Counted from the stretch's first letter, positions 28,400-38,400 are shown. The stretch: 64,000 nucleotides of DNA from Streptomyces sp. 6-11-2 (GCF_006540305.1 NZ_BJOR01000001.1:5828001-5892000), one strand, 5' to 3'. Made by a program: numbers and translations. The notes: generated from the sequence alone by a model not told the origin.

Positions 28400-28897
28400 A
28401 TGGGCATGAGCGTGACCATCTCTGCGGCGGCCGAACAGGACGCGGAGCAGATCTTCAGGTTGCAGTACCTGTGCTTCCAGAGTGAGGCCGCGCTGTACGG
28501 CAACTACCGCATCGACCCGCTCGTCGAGAGCCTCGACTCGATCCGTCACGAGCTGACCGCGGACTGCGTCTTCGTGGCGCGGCTCGGCGACGAGGTGGTC
28601 GGCTCGGTGCGCGGCGGGGTGGCCGAGGACGGCGCGGCCCTCATCAGCAAGCTCTGCGTCCACCCGCGCCTCCAGGGGCACGGGATCGGTGCCCGGCTGC
28701 TGCGCGCGGCCGAGGCCGCGCTGGCCGCGGAGCGCGGCGCCACCAGGTTCCGGCTGCACACGGGTCACCGCAGCGAGGGCAACCTGCGCCTGTACCGGCG
28801 CGTGGGCTACCAGGTGGTCGGCACCTCCCAGGGCGCCGACGGCGTACCGATGATCATCCTGGAGAAGCCGGAGGGCAGCTACGCGGCGACCGCCTAG
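28400..28897 (+). CDS. GNAT-family N-acetyltransferase
   Basis: 165 residues with a single GNAT fold. The acetyl-CoA loop is LCVHPRLQGHGIGARLLRAAEAAL (Q/R-x-x-G-x-G/A present), followed by FRLHTGHRSEGNLRLYRRVGYQ, typical of motif B. Substrate unknown. GGGAGG at 28384-28391 favours ATG 28400 (or 28406) over a GTG at 28379. It converges with the small membrane protein gene that follows, 17 bp between stops. Confidence 0.88.
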   Translation: MGMSVTISAAAEQDAEQIFRLQYLCFQSEAALYGNYRIDPLVESLDSIRHELTADCVFVARLGDEVVGSVRGGVAEDGAALISKLCVHPRLQGHGIGARLLRAAEAALAAERGATRFRLHTGHRSEGNLRLYRRVGYQVVGTSQGADGVPMIILEKPEGSYAATA

Positions 28898-28914
28898 CGC
28901 GGCCGCGGACCGGC

Positions 28915-29346
28915 TCAGGCCGCTTGCGGCTGCTGCTTCCGCGCCTTGCGCAGCCAGTACAGGGCCGACAGCGGAAGCAGCACCGGGATGAAGACGTAGC
29001 CCCGGCCGTAGTCCGACCACACGGTCGCGTCCGGGAAGGCGGACTTGTCGAGGAGCGTCCACGTGCCGACCGTCAGCACGCCCACCAGCTCGGCGACGCA
29101 GCACGCCAGCGCGGCCCTGCGCGCCTTCTCCCCGCCGCGCACCAGCGAGTACGTGATGAAGCCGTACACGACTCCGGCGACCGCGGACAGCGAGTAGGCG
29201 AGCGGCGCCCGGTCGAACTCGGTGGCGATCTGGTAGGCCGAGCGCGACACCGCGCCGACGACCATCACGCCGTACAGCCAGACCAGCAGCGTGCCCGGAC
29301 CGCTGACGAGCCGTGCCCCGGCCGGCTTCTCCTCCACGGCGCTCAT
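28915..29346 (-). CDS. small integral membrane protein (four helices)
   Basis: 143 residues with about four predicted membrane helices and a basic C-terminus (LRKARKQQPQAA). The loop WSDYGRGYVFIPVLLP is distinctive and, from memory, conserved in many Streptomyces homologues of unknown function. GGGGAAGGTGAG stands before the ATG at 29346, which is 1 base after the stop of the next upstream gene, so the two membrane genes form an operon. No function assigned. Confidence 0.8.
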   Translation of the reverse strand: MSAVEEKPAGARLVSGPGTLLVWLYGVMVVGAVSRSAYQIATEFDRAPLAYSLSAVAGVVYGFITYSLVRGGEKARRAALACCVAELVGVLTVGTWTLLDKSAFPDATVWSDYGRGYVFIPVLLPLSALYWLRKARKQQPQAA

Positions 29347-29347
29347 C

Positions 29348-29707
29348 TCACCTTCCCCAGATGTCATAGAGCCGCACCTCCAGGACGGCGAGGACCACTC
29401 CGCCCGCCGCCGCCGTCACCGAACCCCAGCGCGTCCGCTCGGTCAGCGACATGAGCCCGGCCGCCGGGACGCACGCGAAGGCTCCCAGCAGATAGGCGAG
29501 GAAGATCGTCGTCCCCTGTGCCGGCTTCTCGCCCCGCGCCAGCGCCACGACCCCGACCACCAGCTGGACCAGGGCGAGCAGCGACACCACCGCCATCCCG
29601 ATGAAGTGCCAGTCCTTCGTGGGCTGGTCACGGTAGGCCGCCCAGCCGCACCAGGCGGCGAGCAGCAGCGCGGCGACGCCGGTCACCAGCGTCAGGGCAT
29701 CAAGCAT
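29348..29707 (-). CDS. small integral membrane protein, first gene of pair
   Basis: 119 residues with about four hydrophobic helices (MLDALTLVTGVAALLLAAW, FIGMAVVSLLALVQLVVGVV, FLAYLLGAFACVPAAGLM, AAAGGVVLAVLEVRLYD). It is followed at once by the other membrane gene. On the minus strand TAATAA ends 9 bases before the ATG, so it is likely transcribed with little or no leader. Unknown function; both products may form one complex, an inference from adjacency. Confidence 0.8.
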   Translation of the reverse strand: MLDALTLVTGVAALLLAAWCGWAAYRDQPTKDWHFIGMAVVSLLALVQLVVGVVALARGEKPAQGTTIFLAYLLGAFACVPAAGLMSLTERTRWGSVTAAAGGVVLAVLEVRLYDIWGR

Positions 29708-29992
29708 GCTGCGACCTTATTACGGGGCGAACGCCCCGCCGCGCCCGGCCCGGCCCCGCGGGACCCGGTGCCCGCCGGTGCGGCTTCCCCGGTGCGGCGC
29801 CGTGGCGTTGGCCACAGTCCGGCGTTCCCCGCGCCTGCCCCCGGCCGTACGGACGGACGCTCGCGGGCCTTGTCCGCACTGGTCACAGGCGCCAAACCCC
29901 CAGGTCCGCGCCCCATCGCCCAGGTGTCCACGTGCGTCCAGCATGTGGACAACGCTGGCCTCCCGTCCCCGTGGGTCTGGTTTACTGACCGC
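29708..29992. other. 285-bp gap upstream of the metNIQ leader ORF
   Basis: Very GC-rich, no supported gene. The left edge holds the TAATAA -10-like element of the minus-strand membrane gene; the right edge holds TTTACT (29981-29986), 6 bases before the ATG of the leader ORF, suggesting a leaderless transcript from 29993. Confidence 0.5.
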
Positions 29993-30088
29993 ATGACCAC
30001 GACGAGCGACCGCATCCCGGCGACCGAGGCGACTGTGTCGCCCGGTGCTCGTTGTATGTGTCCTGTACGTCGAATGTGCGCCTTCTAG
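29993..30088 (+). CDS. 31-residue Cys/Met-coding leader ORF upstream of metNIQ
   Basis: ATG at 29993 to TAG at 30086-30088 encodes MTTTSDRIPATEATVSPGAR followed by CMCPVRRMCAF. Three Cys and two Met codons are packed into the last eleven positions, just where ribosome stalling would matter. A -10-like TTTACT 6 bases upstream of the ATG implies a leaderless mRNA. The ORF resembles the leaderless cysteine-rich leader ORFs that control sulfur genes in mycobacteria. A 214-nt region with a hairpin at about 30111-30128 separates it from metN. The attenuation role is inferred. Confidence 0.65.
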   Translation: MTTTSDRIPATEATVSPGARCMCPVRRMCAF

Positions 30089-30302
30089 AGGGCCCCTGCA
30101 CCAGTTGAGCCTCGCGCCCCGAAGCGAGAGCCCGCTCATGTCCGCGCCCGCGTCCGGTCCGTCCGGGCGTCCGCGGCCGAGCCACGCCCCCGCGCACACG
30201 TTTCTCCCGGTTTGAGCACCTCTGCGAGAGCCGTGCCGCGTTCTGGCGCTCCCCGACCATGAATGCCGTGCCCGGCGCCCACGACGCGCCGCGCACTCGA
30301 CA

Positions 30303-31364
30303 GTGACGGAAACCCACGTGATCACCACATCGGGCCTCACCAAGGTCTACAGTTCGCGCGGCCGCGAGATCACCGCGCTCGACGGCGTCGACCTGCACGT
30401 CCGCGAAGGCGAGGTGTACGGCGTCATCGGCCAGTCCGGCGCGGGCAAGTCCTCGCTCATCCGCTGCGTCAACCTGCTGGAGCGGCCCACCTCCGGCACG
30501 GTCACCGTCGCCGGACAGGACCTCACCGCGCTGGCCGGCCGCGGCCACCGGGCGGGCAAGGACCTGCGGCGGGCCCGCAGCCGGATCGGCATGGTCTTCC
30601 AGCACTTCAACCTGCTGTCCTCGCGCACCGTCCAGGACAATGTCGAGCTGCCGCTGGAGATCCTCGGCACGTCCGGGAAGGAACGTTCCAGCAGGGCGCT
30701 CGAACTGCTCGACCTCGTCGGTCTCGCCGACAAGGCGCGGGCCTACCCCGCCCAGCTCTCCGGCGGCCAGAAGCAGCGCGTCGGCATCGCCCGCGCCCTC
30801 GCCGGCGACCCCAAGGTGCTGCTGTCCGACGAGGCCACCAGCGCCCTCGACCCGGAGACCACCCGCTCCGTCCTCCAGCTGCTGCGCGACCTGAACCGGC
30901 AGCTCGGCCTGACCGTCCTGCTCATCACGCACGAGATGGACGTCGTGAAGTCCGTCTGCGACTCGGCGGCACTCATGGAGAACGGACGCATCGTCGAGTC
31001 CGGCACGGTGAGCGAACTCCTCGCCACCCCGGGCTCCGAACTGGCCGCCGCGCTCTTCCCGGTCGGTGGGGAGGCCTCCGCCGGCGACCGGACCGTCATC
31101 GACGTCACCTTCCACGGTGAGAGCGCCACCCAGCCCGTCATCTCGCAGCTGTCCCGCACCTACAACATCGACATCTCGATCCTCGGCGCGGCCATCGACA
31201 CCATCGGCGGCCTCCAGGTCGGCCGGATGCGCATCGAACTGCCCGGCCGCTACGAGGACAACGTGGTGCCCATCGGCTTCCTGCGCGAGCAGGGTCTGCA
31301 GATCGACGTCGTCGACCACGCCCCGGCCCAGCAGCCGGTACTGGTGAAGGAAGGTGCCAAGTGA
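30303..31364 (+). CDS. metN: methionine ABC transporter ATP-binding protein
   Basis: 353 residues: ABC ATPase domain with Walker A GQSGAGKSS (about 44-52), Q-loop FQHFNLL, signature LSGGQKQR, Walker B VLLSDEATSALD and the His switch ITHEMD, followed by a C-terminal NIL domain (about 265-345, VIDVTFHGESATQPVISQL), the methionine-sensing domain typical of MetN. The call therefore rests on architecture as well as the neighbours. GTG at 30303 lacks a good SD; GTG at 30318, after GGAAA, is an alternative. Coupled to metI by GTGA. Confidence 0.95.
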   Translation: MTETHVITTSGLTKVYSSRGREITALDGVDLHVREGEVYGVIGQSGAGKSSLIRCVNLLERPTSGTVTVAGQDLTALAGRGHRAGKDLRRARSRIGMVFQHFNLLSSRTVQDNVELPLEILGTSGKERSSRALELLDLVGLADKARAYPAQLSGGQKQRVGIARALAGDPKVLLSDEATSALDPETTRSVLQLLRDLNRQLGLTVLLITHEMDVVKSVCDSAALMENGRIVESGTVSELLATPGSELAAALFPVGGEASAGDRTVIDVTFHGESATQPVISQLSRTYNIDISILGAAIDTIGGLQVGRMRIELPGRYEDNVVPIGFLREQGLQIDVVDHAPAQQPVLVKEGAK

Positions 31365-32098
31365 CCTGGTCCGAGATGCAGCCGCTGCTGTCCCAGGCCT
31401 GTTGGGACACCCTCTACATGGTCGGCTGGTCCACGCTCATCGCCGTCGTCGGCGGACTGCCCCTCGGTGTCCTGCTGGTCCTCACCGACCGGGGCGGGCT
31501 GCTGCAGAACATCGTCGCCAACAAGGTGATCGGGCAGGTCGTGAACGTCGCCCGCTCGATGCCGTTCATCATCCTGATGGTGGCCCTGATGAGCTTCACC
31601 CGCTTCGTCACCGGCACGACGATCGGCCGCGAGGCGGCCATCGTGCCGCTGGCCATCGGCGCCATCCCCTTCTTCGCCCGGCTCGTCGAGACGTCCGTCC
31701 GCGAAGTGGACGGCGGGCTGGTCGAGGCCGTCCAGGCGATGGGCGGCAACACCTGGACCATCGTCCGCAAGGCCCTCGTCCCCGAGTCCCTGCCTTCGCT
31801 GATCGCCGGCACCACCACCACGATCGTCGCCCTCATCGGCTACTCCGCGATGGCCGGCACCGTCGGCGCCGGCGGCCTCGGCGACATCGCCATCCGCTAC
31901 GGCTACCAGCGCTTCGACACCCAGCTCATGTGGATCACCGTGGCCATCCTCGCCGTGGTCATCTCGGCCATCCAGTTCGCCGGCGACCTCGCGGCCCGCT
32001 CCCTGCACCGCCGCTCCGGCCGCTCCGGCCCCGCGCCGAAGCTGCGGCTGCTGAAGGCCGGGGAGCCCGCGGCCACCGGCGTCGGCAAGGCCGCCTGA
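31361..32098 (+). CDS. metI: methionine ABC transporter permease
   Basis: 245 residues with about five membrane helices and the cytoplasmic EAA-like loop VEAVQAMGGNTWTIVRKALVPESLP that contacts MetN. Helices include YMVGWSTLIAVVGGLPLGVLLVL and MLWITVAILAVVISAIQFAG-like segments. The GTG at 31361 overlaps the metN stop. With MetQ it forms a methionine (L- and possibly D-) uptake system. Confidence 0.95.
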   Translation: MTWSEMQPLLSQACWDTLYMVGWSTLIAVVGGLPLGVLLVLTDRGGLLQNIVANKVIGQVVNVARSMPFIILMVALMSFTRFVTGTTIGREAAIVPLAIGAIPFFARLVETSVREVDGGLVEAVQAMGGNTWTIVRKALVPESLPSLIAGTTTTIVALIGYSAMAGTVGAGGLGDIAIRYGYQRFDTQLMWITVAILAVVISAIQFAGDLAARSLHRRSGRSGPAPKLRLLKAGEPAATGVGKAA

Positions 32099-32158
32099 AG
32101 ACCTCCTCCCAGATCTCCCCGTATTTGGGGTCGCACCACCCAAGGAAAGGCACTTTTC

Positions 32159-32995
32159 GTGCGTAACACCACCAAGATCACCGCCGCTGTCCTCGCCGCC
32201 GGAGCCCTCACCCTCGGGCTCACCGCCTGCGGCTCGGAATCCGGCTCCGGCAAGGCCGACGCGAACGCCCCGCTGACGGTCGCCGCCACCCCCACCCCGC
32301 AGGGCGAGATCCTCGCCTACGTCAAGGACAACCTGGCGAAGAAGGCCGGCCTGAAGCTGGAGGTCAAGGAGTTCACCGACTACGTGACCCCGAACACGGC
32401 CGTCCAGCAGGGTCAGGTCGACGCCAACTACTTCCAGCACAAGCCGTACCTCGACGACTTCAACAAGAAGAACGGCACCGACATCGTGCCGGTCCCCGGC
32501 GGCACGGTGCACCTGGAGCCGCTCGGCGTGTACTCCAAGAGCGTCAAGAAGCTGGCCGACCTGAAGAAGGGCGCCACCGTCGCGCTGCCCAACGACACCA
32601 CCAACGAGGCCCGCGCCCTGAAGCTGCTGGAGGCCAACGGCGTCATCAAGCTGAAGGCCGGCGCCGGATACGACGCGACCCCCAAGGACGTCACCTCCAA
32701 CCCCAGGAACCTGCAGTTCAAGGAACTGGAGGCGGCCCAGCTGCCGCGCTCCCTCGGTGACGTCGACGCCGCGGTGATCAACGGCAACTACGCGCTGGAG
32801 GCCAAGCTCAGCCCGGCCAAGGACGCCATCGCCGCCGAGGCCGCGAAGGGCAACCCGTACGCCAACTTCCTCGCCGTGAAGAAGGGCAACGAGAACGACC
32901 CGCGGGTCAAGAAGCTCGCCCAGCTCCTCACCTCGCCCGAGGTGAAGAAGTTCATCGAGGACAAGTACGACGGAGCGGTCGTCCCGGCCTTCTGA
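32159..32995 (+). CDS. metQ: methionine-binding lipoprotein
   Basis: 278-residue NlpA/MetQ lipoprotein. The signal peptide ends in the lipobox LTAC (Cys at residue 22), so the mature protein is lipid-anchored outside the membrane. Family motifs: YFQHKPYLDDFNKKNG, VHLEPLGVYSKS, PNDTTNEARALKLLE and VINGNYALEA. GTG at 32159 follows AAGGAAAGG. The 60-bp gap to metI contains a small CCCC/GGGG hairpin that could tune expression relative to the membrane components. Confidence 0.96.
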   Translation: MRNTTKITAAVLAAGALTLGLTACGSESGSGKADANAPLTVAATPTPQGEILAYVKDNLAKKAGLKLEVKEFTDYVTPNTAVQQGQVDANYFQHKPYLDDFNKKNGTDIVPVPGGTVHLEPLGVYSKSVKKLADLKKGATVALPNDTTNEARALKLLEANGVIKLKAGAGYDATPKDVTSNPRNLQFKELEAAQLPRSLGDVDAAVINGNYALEAKLSPAKDAIAAEAAKGNPYANFLAVKKGNENDPRVKKLAQLLTSPEVKKFIEDKYDGAVVPAF

Positions 32996-33043
32996 TCCGC
33001 CGGACGCCACCCGCGCGACGCACGAGGTCCGCGCCCTCACCGG

Positions 33044-33080
33044 GTGGGGGCACCCCCACGCCGTTCAGGCGGTGGGGGAG
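33044..33080. terminator. hairpin after metQ resembling a dispersed repeat
   Basis: GTGGGGGCACCCCCAC forms a perfect stem, and an overlapping alternative pairs CCCCCACGCC with GGCGGTGGGGG around GTTCA. Nearly the same string (in inverse orientation) occurs inside the 229-bp element at 52748-52976, so this terminator is probably a fragment of that repeat family. Confidence 0.7.
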
Positions 33081-33169
33081 GACCCCGTCGTGCGGTTCAG
33101 TGCTTTCATGCTGCATGCTGGGCAGTTCAGCAGGCCCTGACGGTTCTTCCGAAGGTTACGGAGCGGCGC

Positions 33170-33808
33170 ATGAACAGCACCTTCCCCAACATCTCCATCA
33201 GCACGGAGCGGTTGGTGCTGCGTCCCCTCGAGGAGGACGACGCACCCGCCCTGGCCGAGATGATGAACGACGAACAGGTCGCGGCCTGGACCGACGTCCC
33301 CCAGCCCTTCACCGAGGACGGGGCCCGCACCTGGATCACCGGGTACGCCCCCGCCGAACGCACCGCCGGCCGGGGCCTGGACCTCGCGGTCACCGAGTTC
33401 CTCACCCAGCGGCTGGTCGGCGTCGTCCAGCTGACCAAGGCCGACTGGCACGTGCGGTCCGCCGAGCTGTCGTACATCGTCGCACCCTGGGCACGCGGCG
33501 AGGGATATGCCGCGGAGGCCGCGCTCGCCACCGCGCAATGGCTCTTCGGGGACCAGAAGTTCGAACGCATCGAGCTGCGCACGGCCGCCGACAACACCGC
33601 CTCCCAGCAGGTCGCCCAGAAGATCGGCTGCATCAGCGAGGGCGTGCTGCGCAACGCCTGCATAGCGCACGTCCGCACCGAGGACGGCACATGGACCGAC
33701 ATGCGCACCGACTTCATCGTGTGGAGCCTGCTGCCGGAGGACCTGGAGGGCGCGGGCGAGCAGCTCGCCGAATCCTGCGGCTACACGTCCTTCTCGGAAT
33801 GGAACTGA
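33170..33808 (+). CDS. GNAT-family N-acetyltransferase (RimJ/RimL type)
   Basis: 212 residues in the RimJ/RimL-like acetyltransferase_3 group: begins STERLVLRPLEEDDAPALAEMMND, has YIVAPWARGEGYAAEAALATAQWLF (acetyl-CoA loop) and FERIELRTAADNTASQQVAQKIG, then GVLRNACI. The group acetylates N-terminal or small-molecule amines. ATG 33170 follows ACGGAG; the long upstream frame has no homology. Stands alone between metQ and cobalamin genes; no operon link evident. Confidence 0.9.
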   Translation: MNSTFPNISISTERLVLRPLEEDDAPALAEMMNDEQVAAWTDVPQPFTEDGARTWITGYAPAERTAGRGLDLAVTEFLTQRLVGVVQLTKADWHVRSAELSYIVAPWARGEGYAAEAALATAQWLFGDQKFERIELRTAADNTASQQVAQKIGCISEGVLRNACIAHVRTEDGTWTDMRTDFIVWSLLPEDLEGAGEQLAESCGYTSFSEWN

Positions 33809-33943
33809 GGCGCCGGGACCCGCGGGCACACCCGCCCCGCCCCGCCCCGCCGCGCACCCGGCAGCTCCACCCGGTACGCTCGCGGAACACGCCCTCGGGC
33901 GTCCGTGCCCCGACGACCTGCGCAATCCTGGAGACTGACGACG

Positions 33944-35152
33944 ATGGCCGACCGGGTCACGGTGATCGGCTGGGACGGTTCGCCGCTGACCGAGGCGGCG
34001 CGCGGCGCCCTGGGCGCCGCCACCCTTGTGGCGGGCGCGGCCCACCACCTGGCGCTGCCCGAGGTACCGCGCACCGCCGAACGCATCCGCCTCGGCAGTG
34101 TCGCCCTCGCCGCCCGCCGCATCGCCGCCCACCGCGGTACCGCGGTGGTGTTCGCCGACGGCGACCCGGGCTTCTTCGGGGTCGTACGGAGCCTGCGCGC
34201 ACCGGAGTTCGGCCTGGAGGTCGAGGTCGTACCCGCCGTCTCGTCCGTGGCCGCCGCCTTCGCCCGCGCCGGAATGCCCTGGGACGACGCCCAAGTGGTC
34301 GTCGCACACAAGCGGACCCTGCGACGCGCGGTGAACGTGTGCCGCGCATACGCCAAGGTTGCCGTGCTCACCGCTCCCGGCGCCGGACCCGCCGAACTCG
34401 GCCTGCTCCTGGACGGAGTGCACCGCACGTTCGTCATCTGCGAGGAACTCGGCACCGAACGCGAGCAGGTCAGCGTCGTCACCTCCGACAAGGCCGCCGA
34501 CCACACCTGGCGCGACCCCAACGTCGTCATCGTCATCGGTGGCCGGGGCGGCGGCGAGGGCGGCGGCTGGATCGCCGGGAACGACCCCGCCCACGGGCCG
34601 CGCGGCTGGACCCAGCCCGCCGAGGCCTACGGCGGCGGGCTCGGCGAGGGGGAGGCCGATCTGCTCCGGGCCGCCCAACTCGCCCGCCTCGGACCGCGAA
34701 TCGGCGACCTGGTGTGGGACATCGGCTGCGGCAGCGGCGCCTTCGCCACCGAGGCCGCGCGCGGCGGCGCCGCCGTCATCGCCGTCGACCGGGACGCGCG
34801 GGCCTGCGCCCGCACCGAGTCGGCCGCGCACCGCTTCGGCGTCCGCACGCAGGTGGTGCACGGCACCGCCCCGCACATTCTGGAGAACCTGCCCGAACCG
34901 GACGTCGTCCGCGTCGGCGGCGGGGGAGTGGCCGTGGTCTCCGCGGTCGCCGACCGGCGTCCGCAGCGGATCGTCGCCCATGCCGCGACCCGGGACGCGG
35001 CCGAACTCGTCGGCCGCGACCTCACCGAGCACGGATACCAAGTCGAGTGCGCCCTGCTCCAGTCCGTGGCACTCGACACGCGCGCCTGGACGGAGACCGA
35101 GCGCAGCGTCGTGTTCCTGCTCAGTGCCGTGCTGCCCGAGCGTGCCCCGTGA
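33944..35152 (+). CDS. cobL: precorrin-6Y C5,15-methyltransferase (decarboxylating), CbiE-CbiT fusion
   Basis: 402 residues. The N-terminal ~205 residues are a tetrapyrrole methylase (CbiE) domain (VTVIGWDGSPLTEAARGAL, VVPAVSSVAAAFARAGMPWDDA, VVAHKRTLRRAVNVC), and the C-terminal ~190 a Rossmann-fold CbiT methyltransferase with SAM loop VWDIGCGSGAFATEAARGGA. Together they add two methyl groups and decarboxylate during corrin synthesis. CTGGAGAC precedes the ATG. It lies upstream of the BluB-CobT fusion and CobA-like genes, forming a small cobalamin group; no cobalamin riboswitch was found near it. Confidence 0.94.
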   Translation: MADRVTVIGWDGSPLTEAARGALGAATLVAGAAHHLALPEVPRTAERIRLGSVALAARRIAAHRGTAVVFADGDPGFFGVVRSLRAPEFGLEVEVVPAVSSVAAAFARAGMPWDDAQVVVAHKRTLRRAVNVCRAYAKVAVLTAPGAGPAELGLLLDGVHRTFVICEELGTEREQVSVVTSDKAADHTWRDPNVVIVIGGRGGGEGGGWIAGNDPAHGPRGWTQPAEAYGGGLGEGEADLLRAAQLARLGPRIGDLVWDIGCGSGAFATEAARGGAAVIAVDRDARACARTESAAHRFGVRTQVVHGTAPHILENLPEPDVVRVGGGGVAVVSAVADRRPQRIVAHAATRDAAELVGRDLTEHGYQVECALLQSVALDTRAWTETERSVVFLLSAVLPERAP

Positions 35153-35498
35153 TCGGGTTGTCGTACCGCGCGCGGTAGGCTGGCCGATCGTTGCACCGCA
35201 CCGGGTGGTCCGGAAGTTCGTTCGTCAATGTCCGGAAAACCCACCCGATTCAGGGCGGGTGTGGTACGGCAGACCCGGAGAACGCGCAACGTGGCGCAGT
35301 CCACAGCGGGCCGTCGCGGATCACGCTGTCGCGGTGGCCGGACGACCGCGAGAATGCCACTCAATGGCTTTGTCGCCTTTTCCGGACGGGTTGTTCGTGC
35401 CGCACGGCGCGCACGCTCGTTCTTCACTGGGGGCGGTCGGTGCGCCGTTCCGGGTGAGCTGGTCGTAGGAGCACTAAACCGATGGGCGAGGGGTACGC
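35153..35498. other. 346-bp gap before the BluB-CobT gene
   Basis: No gene supported. A TAGGCT -10-like element (35176-35181) and a CACCCG/CGGGTG hairpin around 35253-35272 are present, and 35340-35400 is less GC-rich than its surroundings. I searched for a cobalamin-riboswitch B12 box and saw none. Frames opening at 35228 are arginine-rich and run out of frame into the next gene. Confidence 0.45.
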
Positions 35499-38400
35499 AT
35501 GACCGACACCGGCCAGGTCCCGGGCGAGGGACTGCCGGAGAGCGCAGGCATGGTGGAGCAGCCGGGCGTCCCCGCGAACGGTGCGTACGCCTACCTCTCC
35601 GAGTCTCCCGCCGAGGACGAAGACCTGCTCCTGCCGGGCTCCCACGGAGCGTGGGGCAACGAGGTGGCCCCGCCCGCCCCGGAGCCGGTCCTCGAGGCTG
35701 TCCACCAGCCGGGCCCGCACGAGACGGCCGGACGCGACACCGGCTCCGTCGACCTCGCCGGTGTGCGGCACCACGACCCGGCGGCCACGCCGCCGGCCGG
35801 GATCGCCGCGGCGGTGTCTCCGCGCCGGCCGCTGCACCTCGGTCCGCCGATCCCCGACGCCTCCGCGAGCCCGGTCCGCTCCCTGGCCGACCGCGGCCCC
35901 GCGGACGCGCCGGTCCGCTCCCTGGCCGACCGCGGCCCCGCGGACGCGCCGGTCCGCCGGCCCGGACCGCCCACGACCGGCCCCGAGTACCTCGACGTCC
36001 CGCAGCTGCGCGAGACGGCCCCGCAGGGCGCCGCGCCCTGGGGCGCCCAGCCCACCGTGGCGGCCCCTCCGGTGCTCGCCGGGGCGGGAACCGCGGAGAC
36101 GGCCGTTGCGGTCCCGGAGCCGGTCGGCGTGGCCCAAGCCGCCGTCGCCGCCGACGCGCCCCTGCCCGGCGCCGTCCCGTACGGCCCTGACACGAGCCAC
36201 CCGCCGACGGACGGCCGGGGCCGGGTGCTCGGCCAGGTCCCGACCGGTGGCCGGACGCCGGAGGCGGGGCCGCGGTCGGAGGGCGCCGGTGTTGCCGTGC
36301 CCGGGGCCGGGATTGAACCCGGTGGTGCGGCTGAGGGTGTGTCATTCCAGCCCGGGGACGCTGTGACCGGGGTTGTCCCGGGCGCGGGTCAGGTGCCCGG
36401 GGCCGGGCCGCAGCCGGAGGGCGCCGGTGTCGCTCCCGGTGCGCCCGTGCCGGGGTCCGGAGTTGAGCCCGGTGGTGAGGCCGCGGCGGTGTCCCCGTCG
36501 GAGGGCGCTGCCGCCGGGGTTGCCCCGGACACGGGTCCGGTTCCGGACGGTGGCCGGGTGCCGGAAGCCGGGACCCGGCCGGACGGTGCCGTCGCCGCGG
36601 ACGCGGGCCAGGTGCCCGATGGTGGGCGGATGCCCGAGGCCGGCCCGCAGTTGGAGGGTGCCGGCGTCGTTCCCGGTGCCCCTGTGCCCGCGGCGGGGGG
36701 CGCGCCCGGCGGTGCCGCCGAGCCCGCGCACGCCCCGGACGCCGCGCAGGTGACGGATGGTGTGGACGTGCCCCGGACCGCCGTTGCTCCCGAAGGCGCG
36801 GCCGAGGCCGCGCAGGCGGGTGTCCCCGCCGACGCCGTGGCCGCCGCCGCGACGACGCGGGCAACGGGAACCGGCCCCAGGGGAGTGCGAGCCGTGCAGG
36901 TCGAGCCCGTGCCCGTCGCCGTCGGCACCCCTGAGACGGGCCAGAGCCCGGCAGGGGCCGCCCAGCAGACCGCCCAGGCCGAGGCCGCGCAGGTTCCGGC
37001 AGCCGCTCACACCCCGGAGACCGGCGACTCCGCCGACGCCACCGTCGCGGCAGATGAACCGACCGCGGCCACGCGGCCGCAGGCCCAGGCCGCCGACGCC
37101 CCCGAGACCACGCTCGCCCCGGCGGCTCCCGCCGACGCCTCCGCGACGCCCGTCCCCGTCGTGGAGCAGCCGACTTCGCCGGAGGCGCTCACCGTCGTGG
37201 AGCCCGGCCCGCAGGACGTGGCCGATGCCGCCGCCGTACCCGCCGCGGCTCATATCGCGGACCCCGCCGTCCAGGATCCGGACGCATCCCGGCCCGCCGA
37301 CGCCGCTGTCCCCGAGACCTCCGAAACGGCCGGGCCCCAGCCCGCCCAGCCGCCCGCGGACCGGACCACCGGCGAGCACGCCCACGGCGCACCCCTGCGC
37401 CCCGGCGTTCCCCTGCAGCCGCAGCCCGGCCAGACCCTCGGAGAGTTCGTGCCCGTCGAGGGCTCGGTGCCCACCACCCCGCACCTGGCCCCGACCCCGC
37501 CGCACCCCATCGTCGTCCCGGCGGACCAACTCGCCCCGGAGGAGCCCGCCGTCACGGTCCCCGCACCCCGCGACGGCGACGCCGCCGCGTCGAGCGAGGA
37601 GCCCGCGCCCGAGGCCGTCCAGCACGCGGACGACCTGGGCACCCACGGCGCCGACCCGGAGGAGGCCCGGGAGGAGAACGCGGCCGCGGAGGCGGAGACA
37701 CCGCGGCCCACCGGCCCGGCCGCGCCCGGCTACGACGACGCCGAGCGCGAAGCCGTGCTCAAGGTGATGCGCGAGCGCCGCGACATCCGCAACGGCTTCC
37801 GCGGCGACCCCATCCCGCACGAGGTGCTGCTGCGCGTCCTGGAGGCCGCTCACACGGCACCGTCCGTGGGCCACTCGCAGCCCTGGGACTTCGTCGTCAT
37901 CCGCTCCGCCGAAACCAGGCAGGCGATGCACGAACTGGCCATGCGTCAGCGCGAGGCGTACGCCAAGTCGCTGCCCAAGGGCCGGGCGAAGCAGTTCAAG
38001 GAACTGAAGATCGAGGCCATCCTCGACACCCCGGTGAACATCGTCGTCACGGCCGACCCGACCCGCGGCGGCCGGCACACCCTGGGCCGCCACACCCAGC
38101 CGCAGATGGCGCCGTACTCCTCCGCGCTCGCGGTCGAGAACCTCTGGCTCGCGGCCCGCGCGGAAGGCCTCGGCGTCGGCTGGGTGAGCTTCTTTGACGA
38201 GCGCGAGATGGTGCGCGCCCTCGGCCTGCCCGAGCACCTGGAGATCGTCGCCTACCTGTGCGTGGGCTACGTCGACGAGTTCCCGGACGAGCCCGAGCTG
38301 ATGCAGGCCGGTTGGTCCAAGCGCCGCCCGCTGTCCTGGGTGGTGCACGAGGAGACGTACGGCCGTCGCGCCCTGCCCGGCGAGGACCCGCACGACCTGC

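Noticed and set aside
35153..35498. Cobalamin riboswitch upstream of the B12 genes
   Set aside because: No B12-box-like sequence or riboswitch core could be found by eye in this gap or before cobL; a covariance-model search would settle it.
35482..35502. Six-codon ORF (MGEGYA) whose stop overlaps the BluB-CobT ATG
   Set aside because: It contains the GAGGGG ribosome-binding site of the main gene and is too short to distinguish from chance.
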